Source of the DNA: Rhodothermus bifroesti
GTDB lineage: Bacteria > Bacteroidota > Rhodothermia > Rhodothermales > Rhodothermaceae
Assembly: GCF_017908595.1 (NCBI RefSeq)
Contig: NZ_JAGKTL010000002.1
Coordinates: forward strand, 310,001-374,000
DNA length: 64,000 nucleotides
Reading direction: 5' to 3'
Every line of letters begins with the position of its first letter. Position 1 is the stretch's first letter. The position numbers were made by a program, and so were the translations under genes. Under the pieces are notes generated by a model, which was not told the origin of the DNA, made no database searches, and worked only from the letters and a program-made list of their open reading frames with translations. Shown here piece by piece: positions 17,016 through 23,955 of the stretch.

Positions 17016-17954
17016 ATGTCGGTATCGACCGTTCACAGTAGACCTTGGCCATTTCACTACACGGTCTACGGTCTGCACCTATGCTCCGAAGTGCCACTGC
17101 CTGAGCTCAAGCCGGTTGCCCCGGCCGAAGGGGACGTCTACATCTACCGCGACGAGCTTGCGCCGCTGGCCGATGGGCTCCAGCGCCGCGGTAATCGCCT
17201 GCGTGTGACGCCTACCGAAGCGTTGCTCATCTATGACCAGGTTGGACTGTTGCGCATTGAGGCAGGCCAAAAAATTACGTTCGACGTGCCCCAAGACCTC
17301 CCAGATGAAACGCTGCGCGTGTTGATTTTAGGCATTGGGCTGGGCATCCTCATGCATCAGCGGGGGCATTTAGTCCTACACGCCAGCGCTGTGGCCATCG
17401 GTGAGCGCGTAGTAGCCTTTATTGCCGAAAAAGGGCATGGTAAGTCGACTATGGCCGCTGCACTACATGCCCAAGGCTATCCCCTGGTGACCGACGACGT
17501 GCTTGTGCTGCAGGAGCAGCCCGATGGTCCTCCCCTCGTGTTGCCTGCCTATCCGCAGCTTAAGCTATGGCCTGATGCGCTCGAACAAGCCCTCAAAATG
17601 CAAACCGACGGCTTGCCCCGGGTGCACCCCATCATTGAAAAACGGGTAGCCCGTTTGTCAGAAGGCGTGGCCCATCCCTTACCTCTAAGTGCACTTTTTA
17701 CCCTGCGCATTGGTGAGCACGTGAGGATTCGACCTTTAAGCGGACAAGAAGCTTTTGTGGAACTTTTGCTCCATACCTACACCCGCTCCCTTCTAGAAGA
17801 AACCCAAGCCTCGGCCCGCCACTTGCAACAAGTGGGCTCCCTGGCACGCTACGTCCCTTTATTCGTCTTAGAACGCCCTCCCAGACTAGAATTGCTGCCC
17901 GAAGTAGTTGCAGCAGTAGAAGCCTTTATGCAACGTCAGCAAGAGACCGCATGA
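17016..17954 (+). CDS. HPr-kinase-like protein of the RiPP locus
   Basis: 312 residues from the ATG at 17016; the frame is open from 16707, but that overlaps the EEP gene. A P-loop GHGKST lies at about residues 139-144 (AEKGHGKSTMAAAL), followed by VTDDVLVL, the acidic pair of HPr kinase/phosphorylase-type folds. The N-terminal 100 residues are a beta-rich domain seen in the HPr-kinase-like proteins of lasso-peptide clusters. Some of those enzymes phosphorylate the precursor peptide. The stop overlaps the start of the cyclase gene (ATGA), so the two are coupled. It is likely cytoplasmic and ATP-dependent, with a precursor peptide as the probable substrate. Confidence 0.75.
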   Translation: MSVSTVHSRPWPFHYTVYGLHLCSEVPLPELKPVAPAEGDVYIYRDELAPLADGLQRRGNRLRVTPTEALLIYDQVGLLRIEAGQKITFDVPQDLPDETLRVLILGIGLGILMHQRGHLVLHASAVAIGERVVAFIAEKGHGKSTMAAALHAQGYPLVTDDVLVLQEQPDGPPLVLPAYPQLKLWPDALEQALKMQTDGLPRVHPIIEKRVARLSEGVAHPLPLSALFTLRIGEHVRIRPLSGQEAFVELLLHTYTRSLLEETQASARHLQQVGSLARYVPLFVLERPPRLELLPEVVAAVEAFMQRQQETA

Positions 17955-19966
17955 GCGCTATCTTTGGGTTGATTCATTTCGATGAGCAGCCGGTCGACAC
18001 CGAAACGCTTCAGCCCGCCTGGGACCTGCTGCGTCACCGAGGACCAGACGGCCACAACCGCTGGCAGGATGGCTCGGTACTACTAGCACATTGGCGGTTC
18101 TGCACAACCCCAGAGTCGCTGCACGAGCAGCAGCCTCTTGTAGCTCCAGAGGGGAACTTGGTCCTGGTAGCAGATGCGCGCATCGATAATCGCGAGGAAC
18201 TTTTAAAAACGCTGGGACTGCATGCCCGCGCGGAAAGGGTTCCTATCACCGACGCCGAGTTGATCTTGGCCGCTTACCAGCGCTGGGGTACCGAGTGCCC
18301 TGATCGACTTATTGGCGACTTTGCGTTTGCGATTTGGGATCGGCTGGCGCGCCGACTGTTTGCTGCCCGGGATGGCATGGGCGTCCGGCCTTTCTACTAT
18401 CTTTATGATGGCCGTCGCTTTGCCTTTTGCACCTTGCTTCCTGCACTGCGCCAGCTGCCTGGCGTGCCCCAAGAGATCGACGAAGAAATGATTTTGCGCT
18501 TTTTGGCGCAGCAAATCGATAGTGAAAAAGAACGAACCTTTTATGCCGCACTGCGGCGGCTTCCAGGAGGACATGCCCTGCAAGTAGACAAACAAGGATT
18601 GCAGATCTGGCAGCACTGGCAACCCAACTTTGAAGAACTACGCTTAGGCACCGAAGAAGCATATGCCGAGGCCTTTCGCGCTACTTTTGAAGAGGCAGTC
18701 CGCTGTCGGCTGCGAAGCCGCTCTCCCGTGGGATCGCAGCTCAGTGGTGGACTGGATTCATCGTCGGTATCTTGCATGGCTGCTTTCTTACTCAGGGACC
18801 AACCACTTCACACCTACTCGGCCATTTTCCCAGACCTTCCCGAAGCGCAACGGCCCGCCATGGATGAACGGGCCTACGTGGAGGCCGTGCATCGGCGCTA
18901 CCCAAACATCGCCCCGCATTTCTTTCGACCTGAATTTGAAAGCCCATTGGTGGCCCTGGAAACGATCCTGGACTACTATGGCCAGCCTTTTTTTGCATCG
19001 AATTATCATTTCCTGTGGGGGTTTACTCAGCTTGCCCAGCGAGATGGCGTGCGGGTGATGCTTGACGGCGTCGACGGCGACAGTGTAGTGCTGCATGCCT
19101 GGGAACGACTAACGTGGCTGTTCCAAGACGGGCAATGGGCGACCTTCAAGCAAGAAGCCGATGCCTTTGCCGCACATCTGGGTAAGCCATCGGCAGCCAT
19201 TGCACGGCAGTTTGCAGGTCCAGCCCTGACCACTTGGGGCCGACAGCACCAGTGGCTTCGTTTGTATAAAGCCGTGCGCTGGCTCAAGCAGGCCTATGGC
19301 TTGCCTGCTTCAGAACTGCTACGTATTCACGGTCTGTGGCCACATGTACCCAAGCCTGTGTTTCGCCGCTGGCAACAGTGGCGCGGCCGTCAACAACCCG
19401 TCGATGCACCCGTACTCTCGCCGCGGCTGGCTGCCTGGATGCGACGTAATGGCGCAGCTGCTGCTTCTGGCCAAAGTTCACCTGCTGCGGCTCACTGGCA
19501 AGGACTAACGAGGGGCCTATGGCAGTGGGTCTTGGAATTTTCGGATGCACTTAATGGTCTTCAAGGTATTGAGGAACGCATGCCCTTTTTTGATCGACGC
19601 CTGATCGAACTGAGCCTGCGCATTCCGATTGAAATGAAGTTTCGCCAGGGTTGGCCGCGCTATGTGTTGCGGCGGGCTCTGGAAGGCATCCTGCCACCTG
19701 AAGTGCAATGGCGCGCCAGTAAGTCTAACATAGGATTTGGTTTTCATCAAGGATTGCTGCGCTATGAGCACGCGCGCATTAAGGCACTGCTCGAGGAACC
19801 TGTGCAGCTAGCGCCTTTTGTGACAGCGGAAGCGTTACAGGCGTTGTGGACACAGGCACAGCGGCCCCCAGAGCAGAACGGGAACGCTGATTTTATGCTA
19901 TATCTTCTTTTGATCCTCGATGCGTGGCTCAAAGGGCACGCGGCGAATGTGATTGCATCTGCCTAG
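17951..19966 (+). CDS. Asparagine synthetase homologue resembling lasso cyclase (C protein)
   Basis: 671 residues. The N-terminal class II glutaminase-like half starts M-S-A-I-F-G where true glutamine-dependent enzymes have M-C-G; the catalytic Cys2 is thus Ser, so ammonia release is not expected. The C-terminal half is an intact ATP pyrophosphatase: SGGLDSSSVSC at about residue 264 and DGVDGD at about 373. In lasso pathways this enzyme activates an Asp/Glu side chain as an acyl-AMP and closes a macrolactam. Here both candidate precursors lack an acid at ring positions 7-9, so the bond formed must differ, for example at the C-terminal carboxylate. Its place between the kinase gene and the first precursor supports a role in their maturation. 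Confidence 0.85.
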   Translation: MSAIFGLIHFDEQPVDTETLQPAWDLLRHRGPDGHNRWQDGSVLLAHWRFCTTPESLHEQQPLVAPEGNLVLVADARIDNREELLKTLGLHARAERVPITDAELILAAYQRWGTECPDRLIGDFAFAIWDRLARRLFAARDGMGVRPFYYLYDGRRFAFCTLLPALRQLPGVPQEIDEEMILRFLAQQIDSEKERTFYAALRRLPGGHALQVDKQGLQIWQHWQPNFEELRLGTEEAYAEAFRATFEEAVRCRLRSRSPVGSQLSGGLDSSSVSCMAAFLLRDQPLHTYSAIFPDLPEAQRPAMDERAYVEAVHRRYPNIAPHFFRPEFESPLVALETILDYYGQPFFASNYHFLWGFTQLAQRDGVRVMLDGVDGDSVVLHAWERLTWLFQDGQWATFKQEADAFAAHLGKPSAAIARQFAGPALTTWGRQHQWLRLYKAVRWLKQAYGLPASELLRIHGLWPHVPKPVFRRWQQWRGRQQPVDAPVLSPRLAAWMRRNGAAAASGQSSPAAAHWQGLTRGLWQWVLEFSDALNGLQGIEERMPFFDRRLIELSLRIPIEMKFRQGWPRYVLRRALEGILPPEVQWRASKSNIGFGFHQGLLRYEHARIKALLEEPVQLAPFVTAEALQALWTQAQRPPEQNGNADFMLYLLLILDAWLKGHAANVIASA

Positions 19967-19970
19967 CTAC

Positions 19971-20012
19971 ATGCGCCAAAGACGCATCGCAAGCATGGCA
20001 GAATACGTACGC
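19971..20012 (+). promoter_or_regulatory. Two-part regulatory element upstream of precursor 1
   Basis: The inverted repeat ATGCG-N7-CGCAT (19971-19987) contains GCGCCAAAGACGC, and ACGTACGC follows at 20005-20012. The same two boxes with the same 33-base offset lie before precursor 2. In both cases ACGTACGC starts 75-76 bases before the start codon. An AGTTGTTTT stretch at 20044-20052 could be a Bacteroidota-type -7 region, which would put the boxes just upstream of -33, as for an activator. Confidence 0.6.
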
Positions 20013-20079
20013 ACAATGCCAAAAATTTTAAGATCCTATAAACAGTTGTTTTCTCAAACCCAATCTTAAAGGTGCCGCT

Positions 20080-20229
20080 ATGAAGGCCAAACGCACGTGG
20101 AGTGCCCCCACCTTAGTCATTCACGGCAAGGTGGAAGAAGTGACGCACCAGCGAGGCCCATGTTACCTGGGTAAGCAGGGTGGCAAAGGAGATGTGCATG
20201 CCTTGACTTTGAGTGATTGCCATCACTAA
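20080..20229 (+). CDS. RiPP precursor peptide 1, lasso-type leader
   Basis: 49 residues, start ATG at 20080 with AAAGG 7 bases upstream. The leader reads W7-S-A-P10-T-L12-V-I-H-G16-K-V-E-E-V-T22, an exact match in spacing to the lasso leader pattern Y-xx-P-x-L-xxx-G-x5-T, with Trp for Tyr. In that rule the core begins two residues after Thr22, at Q24. The predicted core has 26 residues, Cys at 28 and 47, acids only at D38 and D46, and ends C-H-H. A lasso ring would need Asp/Glu at core position 7-9, and none is there. The two Cys could form a disulfide or thioether. It follows the cyclase gene and is followed by a strong terminator. A small gene like this is easily missed by annotation. Confidence 0.8.
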   Translation: MKAKRTWSAPTLVIHGKVEEVTHQRGPCYLGKQGGKGDVHALTLSDCHH

Positions 20230-20278
20230 GAAAAAAAGTTAAGGTGCGGCACTCCTTAAGCTGTTCCTGTTTTCCTCC

Positions 20279-20312
20279 GCATCCCCATCCCCAAAGATGG
20301 GGATGCTTTTTT
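20279..20312 (+). terminator. Strong intrinsic terminator after precursor 1
   Basis: An 11-bp perfect stem, GCATCCCCATC (20279-20289) with GATGGGGATGC (20296-20306), a 6-base loop and then TTTTTT. It separates precursor 1 from precursor 2 and the exporter, so the peptide message can end here while precursor 2 has its own upstream boxes. Confidence 0.95.
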
Positions 20313-20330
20313 AAAGAATGCGCCATTGGC

Positions 20331-20372
20331 TTGCGCCAAAAGCGCATGAGTGAGGAGGTAGAGAACGTACGC
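20331..20372 (+). promoter_or_regulatory. Two-part regulatory element upstream of precursor 2
   Basis: TGCGCCAAAAGCGCA (20332-20346, inverted repeat TGCG-N7-CGCA) and ACGTACGC (20365-20372) repeat the arrangement before precursor 1, with identical offset and nearly identical distance (76 bases) to the start codon. AGTAGTTTAT at 20403-20412 aligns with AGTTGTTTT at precursor 1 and resembles the Bacteroidota -7 box TAnnTTTG. The surrounding bases are not conserved, which argues for selection on the boxes. Confidence 0.65.
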
Positions 20373-20440
20373 TCTGCAGAAAGGGGAGGGGTATGTTGTA
20401 AAAGTAGTTTATTCCTGTTGTACCTTTCGCGGAGGTTGTT

Positions 20441-20659
20441 ATGCAGTACGCGAAAAAGCCATGGTCACGTCCCGCCCTGGTGTCGTTTGGTTCTGTGGAG
20501 GTGATTACGGGCTCAGGCTTTGGCAATCCCCCATGGCTTCCTTTTAATTGGAAGCCGCCTCACTGGCGTCCCCCGAACTGGCCGCCGGGACCTAATTCAG
20601 GCAATGGGGGGACGAATCAGCCGATACCGCTTGGAGGGCCGAATTTGAGTGGGCTCTAA
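20441..20659 (+). CDS. RiPP precursor peptide 2, lasso-type leader with Trp/Pro-repeat core
   Basis: 72 residues, ATG at 20441 with GGAGG 5 bases upstream. The leader is W8-S-R-P11-A-L13-V-S-F-G17-S-V-E-V-I-T23, again exactly the lasso leader spacing. After Thr23 the core contains tandem pentads NWKPP, HWRPP, NWPPG (residues 36-50), preceded by PPWLPF, then a Gly/Asn/Pro tail ending LSGL. After Glu20 there is no Asp or Glu, so an Asp/Glu side-chain macrolactam is impossible. It also lacks Cys. It lies directly before the ABC exporter. Modification may use the Trp rings, the Asn residues or the C-terminal carboxylate. Confidence 0.82.
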   Translation: MQYAKKPWSRPALVSFGSVEVITGSGFGNPPWLPFNWKPPHWRPPNWPPGPNSGNGGTNQPIPLGGPNLSGL

Positions 20660-20732
20660 GCAGGGCACTAGGAAAAAAGGAGGCCGCAAGTTATTTTCCA
20701 TCAAGCTTGCAGGGGAGCGTTGATCCATCCAT

Positions 20733-22625
20733 ATGCTGCGGCGACTTTTTAGGTTGGGCTTGGTGGTGCAGACGGCCCGCAAGAAGGCCTCCTATGTGGC
20801 GCAAGCCCTTCAGCTGATCCTTCAAGCCACAGGTCGCTGGACCTTAGGGTGGGTTCTTTTGCTGTTACTAAGTGGGGTGCTGCCGGCCGCCACAGTATAC
20901 CTAACCAAGCACGTGGTCGATGCTGTGGCGGCGGCAGTAGGCATGGGGTTATCGTGGGCTACGATCCAGCCGGTGCTTTGGCCTGCGGGGCTAATGGGCG
21001 TAGTGCTGCTGCTTTCGCAAGGGCTCCATGGGCTAATTGCATGGATTCGCACGGCTCAGGCAGAGCAGGTGCTGGATTACGTCAAGAACCTTATCCATGC
21101 CAAAGCCGCTGCGGTTGATGTAGCCTTCTATGACAATCCTGACTACTACGATCACCTAGAGCGGGCCAATAGCGAAGCCTCTAGCCGCTCGCTTTCGCTT
21201 TTAGACAACCTGGGCAGCTTGCTGCAAAACAGCGTTACGCTCCTTAGCATTGCTGCTATTTTGGTCCATTACAGCGCTTGGTTACCTTTGGCGCTTTTGG
21301 TGAGCACGCTGCCGGCATTGGTGGTTGTGGTGCGGCATCACCAACGCGAGCATGCTTGGTGGAAGGCGCATACGTCGGAGCAGCGCAAGGCGGGCTACTT
21401 CGACCGGATGCTTACCATGGCTTTTTTTGCGCCAGAGGTGCGGGTGTTTGACCTGGCTGATTATTTTCGGCAAAACTACCAGCAGGTGCGGCAGCGATTG
21501 CGTGAGGGTCGACTACGCTTGATGCGTCAGCAAGCACTGGCCAATTTCGGCGCAGGCCTGATCGGTTTAGTGGCTACAGCGCTGGTGATGGTATGGATGA
21601 TTGGGCGGGCTTTCCGCGGGCTAGCTTCACTCGGCGACTTGGCGCTTTTTTACCAAGCGTTTAATCAGGGCCAGGGACTCATGCGCGCGCTTTTGGGTAG
21701 CGCGGGACAGATGTATGCCAACACGCTTTTCCTGGAGCACTTGTTTACGTTTCTTGAAATTCCCACGCGGCTTCCTGAGCCCGATCGCCCCGTGCCCGTA
21801 CCTAGAAGGCTTCGGGAAGGTATCCGCTTTGAGCAGGTTACGTTTCGTTATCCAGGTAGCCAGCAGCCTGCGCTGAAGGCACTTGAGTTGTTCATCCCAG
21901 CAGGCAAGACCGTTGCGGTTGTGGGCGCCAATGGAGCGGGCAAAAGCACACTGATCAAGCTGCTGTGCCGGTTTTACGATCCTGATGAAGGACGGATTAC
22001 CATCGATGGGATAGACCTGCGGCAGTTTCGAAAGCGTGAGCTGCTCGATGCGATCACCGTGCTGTTTCAGTTTCCGGTGCCGTATCAGGACACCGTAGCG
22101 CGCAACATCTTCCTGGGAGATATTAAAACGCCGCCTACCCCTGAAGCCATTGAAGAGGCTGCCCGGAGCGCTATGGTCGATGAAATCGTGCGTAAACTGC
22201 CGCAGGGCTACGATACGCTCCTGGGGAAATGGTTTTCTGAAGAGGGCGTGGAACTTAGCGGTGGAGAGTGGCAACGGGTTTCACTGGCAAGGGCATTTTA
22301 CCGGCAGGCACCGATTGTGGTCCTCGACGAGCCGACGAGTGCTATGGATTCCTGGACCGAAGCGGAATGGATGGATCGGTTTGGCCGGCTGGTGCATGGT
22401 CGCACTGCCCTGATTATCACGCATCGCTTTACGACCGCTATGCGAGCGGATCTAATTTATGTCATGGATGAAGGGCGTGTGATTGAACGAGGTACGCACC
22501 ACGAGCTTTTGGCCCTAAACGGACATTACGCAGCTTCCTGGCAGCGTCAGATGCGCCAGCATTTTGAAGGTGCACTTCAGACGGCTACGCAAGATTCCTT
22601 GCCGGAGGCTTTTTGCAAGTTGTAG
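20733..22625 (+). CDS. ABC transporter, fused permease and ATPase (RiPP exporter)
   Basis: 630 residues. The first 330 hold the six-helix exporter membrane domain (for example VLLLLLSGVLPAATVYL and LIGLVATALVMVWMIG). The ATPase follows: Walker A GANGAGKST at about residue 395, the signature LSGGEWQRVSLARAF at about 507, Walker B VVLDEPTSAMD at about 529 and the switch His in ITHRF. There is no N-terminal C39 peptidase domain, so it does not remove a leader itself. Lasso D transporters have this layout. It follows precursor 2 by about 70 bases and precedes the PqqD-like gene. It probably exports the mature peptide across the inner membrane and gives self-protection. Confidence 0.88.
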   Translation: MLRRLFRLGLVVQTARKKASYVAQALQLILQATGRWTLGWVLLLLLSGVLPAATVYLTKHVVDAVAAAVGMGLSWATIQPVLWPAGLMGVVLLLSQGLHGLIAWIRTAQAEQVLDYVKNLIHAKAAAVDVAFYDNPDYYDHLERANSEASSRSLSLLDNLGSLLQNSVTLLSIAAILVHYSAWLPLALLVSTLPALVVVVRHHQREHAWWKAHTSEQRKAGYFDRMLTMAFFAPEVRVFDLADYFRQNYQQVRQRLREGRLRLMRQQALANFGAGLIGLVATALVMVWMIGRAFRGLASLGDLALFYQAFNQGQGLMRALLGSAGQMYANTLFLEHLFTFLEIPTRLPEPDRPVPVPRRLREGIRFEQVTFRYPGSQQPALKALELFIPAGKTVAVVGANGAGKSTLIKLLCRFYDPDEGRITIDGIDLRQFRKRELLDAITVLFQFPVPYQDTVARNIFLGDIKTPPTPEAIEEAARSAMVDEIVRKLPQGYDTLLGKWFSEEGVELSGGEWQRVSLARAFYRQAPIVVLDEPTSAMDSWTEAEWMDRFGRLVHGRTALIITHRFTTAMRADLIYVMDEGRVIERGTHHELLALNGHYAASWQRQMRQHFEGALQTATQDSLPEAFCKL

Positions 22626-22672
22626 TTTCTGTTGCAGTGATCTTTAAGCCTTTTTCTACCGACAGTCAGTCT

Positions 22673-22966
22673 ATGGAGCGCACCCTACTCAGCATGAACG
22701 CTATTGTGGTGGCATCTTCGGATCAGGTTTCGTCGAAGTTGGGCGATGAGGTAGTGATTTTGAATTTGCGCAATGGGGTTTACTATGGTTTGGACCCGGT
22801 GGGTGCGCGCATTTGGGAGCTTATACAGGAGCCTCGTAGTGTGCAGGAGGTTTGTGCTGTTTTGCTTGAGGAGTACGAGGTTACGCTGGAGCAATGCGCC
22901 AGCGACGTGCTGGCTTTGCTGCGCAACCTAGAGGCTCAAGGGCTAATTGAGGTTCGTGCGGTTTAG
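22673..22966 (+). CDS. PqqD-like leader-peptide binding protein (RRE, lasso B1 type)
   Basis: 97 residues from the ATG at 22673; the frame opens at 22613 inside the end of the exporter gene, so the internal ATG is preferred. The fold is a winged helix of the PqqD family: SSKLGDEVVILNLRNGVYYGLD (the beta-strand leader-docking part), then GARIWELI and a C-terminal helix pair. Free-standing proteins of this type bind the leader motif of lasso precursors and present them to the partner enzymes. No transglutaminase-like B2 peptidase gene follows: the next gene is convergent and its stop overlaps this one by 3 bases. This marks the right end of the RiPP locus. Confidence 0.85.
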   Translation: MERTLLSMNAIVVASSDQVSSKLGDEVVILNLRNGVYYGLDPVGARIWELIQEPRSVQEVCAVLLEEYEVTLEQCASDVLALLRNLEAQGLIEVRAV

Positions 22967-23736
22967 GGTAAGTAGCTTAGCAGGTGTGTCTGCGCGGTTT
23001 GGTTGGTTGTGAGGCGTAGCAGATACAGGCCTGCAGCAAGTTGTTTGGGGTGCCAGGAGATGTAGTGTATGCCGGCAGGTAGGGGGCCTTCTGCCAAGCG
23101 AGCGATTTCTTGGCCGGCTAAGGTATATACGGCCAGGTGCACATGCATAGGTTGAGGTAAAACCATCGCCAAAGTGGTTTGTCGCCTAAAGGGATTGGGA
23201 TAAGGAGGATGTAGGTAAGCGCCCGTGGGTAGCTGGTCAGCCTGCAGCGCTGTAGGTGCGATTGGATGGACTGTGAGCACGTCAATGCGGTAGAGGGCAT
23301 CAGGTTGGTAGTGCCCATTGTCTGACAGAATATCTCCAGAAGCATAGCGCACGTCAAAGCGTCCGTTAGCCCTATGGAAATGGCGTCCAGAGGCCTTATC
23401 CCACACGGCCAGCTGAATCGTGTCGCCCGGTGCAAAGCCTTCTTTCGTGTCGGGGGTAATGAATGGATCGTCTCCCCAGAGCGTGAGCACAAGGGGTTGC
23501 ACACCGTCCCAGATGGCCACACCAGCACAGAGGCTGTCGGGCGTAAACGCGGCTACCTCGCTGCCCGGCGAAAGGGGCATGCCGTTGACCTCCAACGTTG
23601 CCGTTAAAGGAATAATGAGCGTGGCATTATTTCCGGTGTCGTAGGCACAGTTGCTAAAAAAAGCGGGTTGGCCATTGCCTAAAGACGCAAACCCTATGCT
23701 CCAAGCGAGCAGCACGCTGCATTTTATGCGTTTCAT
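22963..23736 (-). CDS. Secreted protein with type IX sorting domain, unknown function
   Basis: 257 residues from the ATG at 23736; the open frame continues to 23919, but a signal peptide begins at MKRIKCSVLLAWSIGFASLG. The middle is a beta-sandwich-like part (LEVNGMPLSPGSEVAAF, GDTIQLAVWD) that I cannot assign. The C-terminal 80 residues are a type A sorting domain (PYPNPFRRQTT, then AGLYLLRLTT). It is exported and then moved across the outer membrane by the type IX system. It converges on the RiPP locus and has no clear link to it. Confidence 0.75.
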   Translation of the reverse strand: MKRIKCSVLLAWSIGFASLGNGQPAFFSNCAYDTGNNATLIIPLTATLEVNGMPLSPGSEVAAFTPDSLCAGVAIWDGVQPLVLTLWGDDPFITPDTKEGFAPGDTIQLAVWDKASGRHFHRANGRFDVRYASGDILSDNGHYQPDALYRIDVLTVHPIAPTALQADQLPTGAYLHPPYPNPFRRQTTLAMVLPQPMHVHLAVYTLAGQEIARLAEGPLPAGIHYISWHPKQLAAGLYLLRLTTNQTAQTHLLSYLP

Positions 23737-23892
23737 GGCGTTTAGGGTAAGGTGTCGGCGGGATAGCCTACCGCATCCCAAGCTACATGCCGCGGTGCAA
23801 CAGGCGTTTTTTATAGCAGAAAGACCGATGGCATGGTCTACGCGTGCGTGAATTAGAAACGCTTGGGTAGAAAAGAAGCCAAAATGTAACCT

Positions 23893-23914
23893 AGGCTGCG
23901 ATTTTTCGTAGCCT
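23893..23914. repeat. Hairpin in the divergent promoter region
   Basis: AGGCTGCGA and TCGTAGCCT form a 9-bp stem with one G-T pair around a TTTT loop. It lies 42 bases before the start of the DUF4097-like gene. There is no T-run after it. It may be an operator or a leader structure; its role is unknown. Confidence 0.35.
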
Positions 23915-23955
23915 TGCAAACCAACCCAGCTGGGCTACTTTATTGTCCACCTACC

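Noticed and set aside
20217-20504. 95-residue open frame between the two precursors
   Set aside because: It runs through the terminator hairpin and overlaps precursor 2 in another frame; Cys-rich but with no start site of its own. Probably chance.
20080-20659. Classical lasso peptides
   Set aside because: Leaders fit, but no Asp/Glu occurs at core position 7-9 in either peptide, so I did not call the products lasso peptides.
21627-22274. Long open frame on the strand opposite the exporter
   Set aside because: It lies fully inside the ABC transporter gene, and its residues have no domain. It is a shadow of GC-rich coding.
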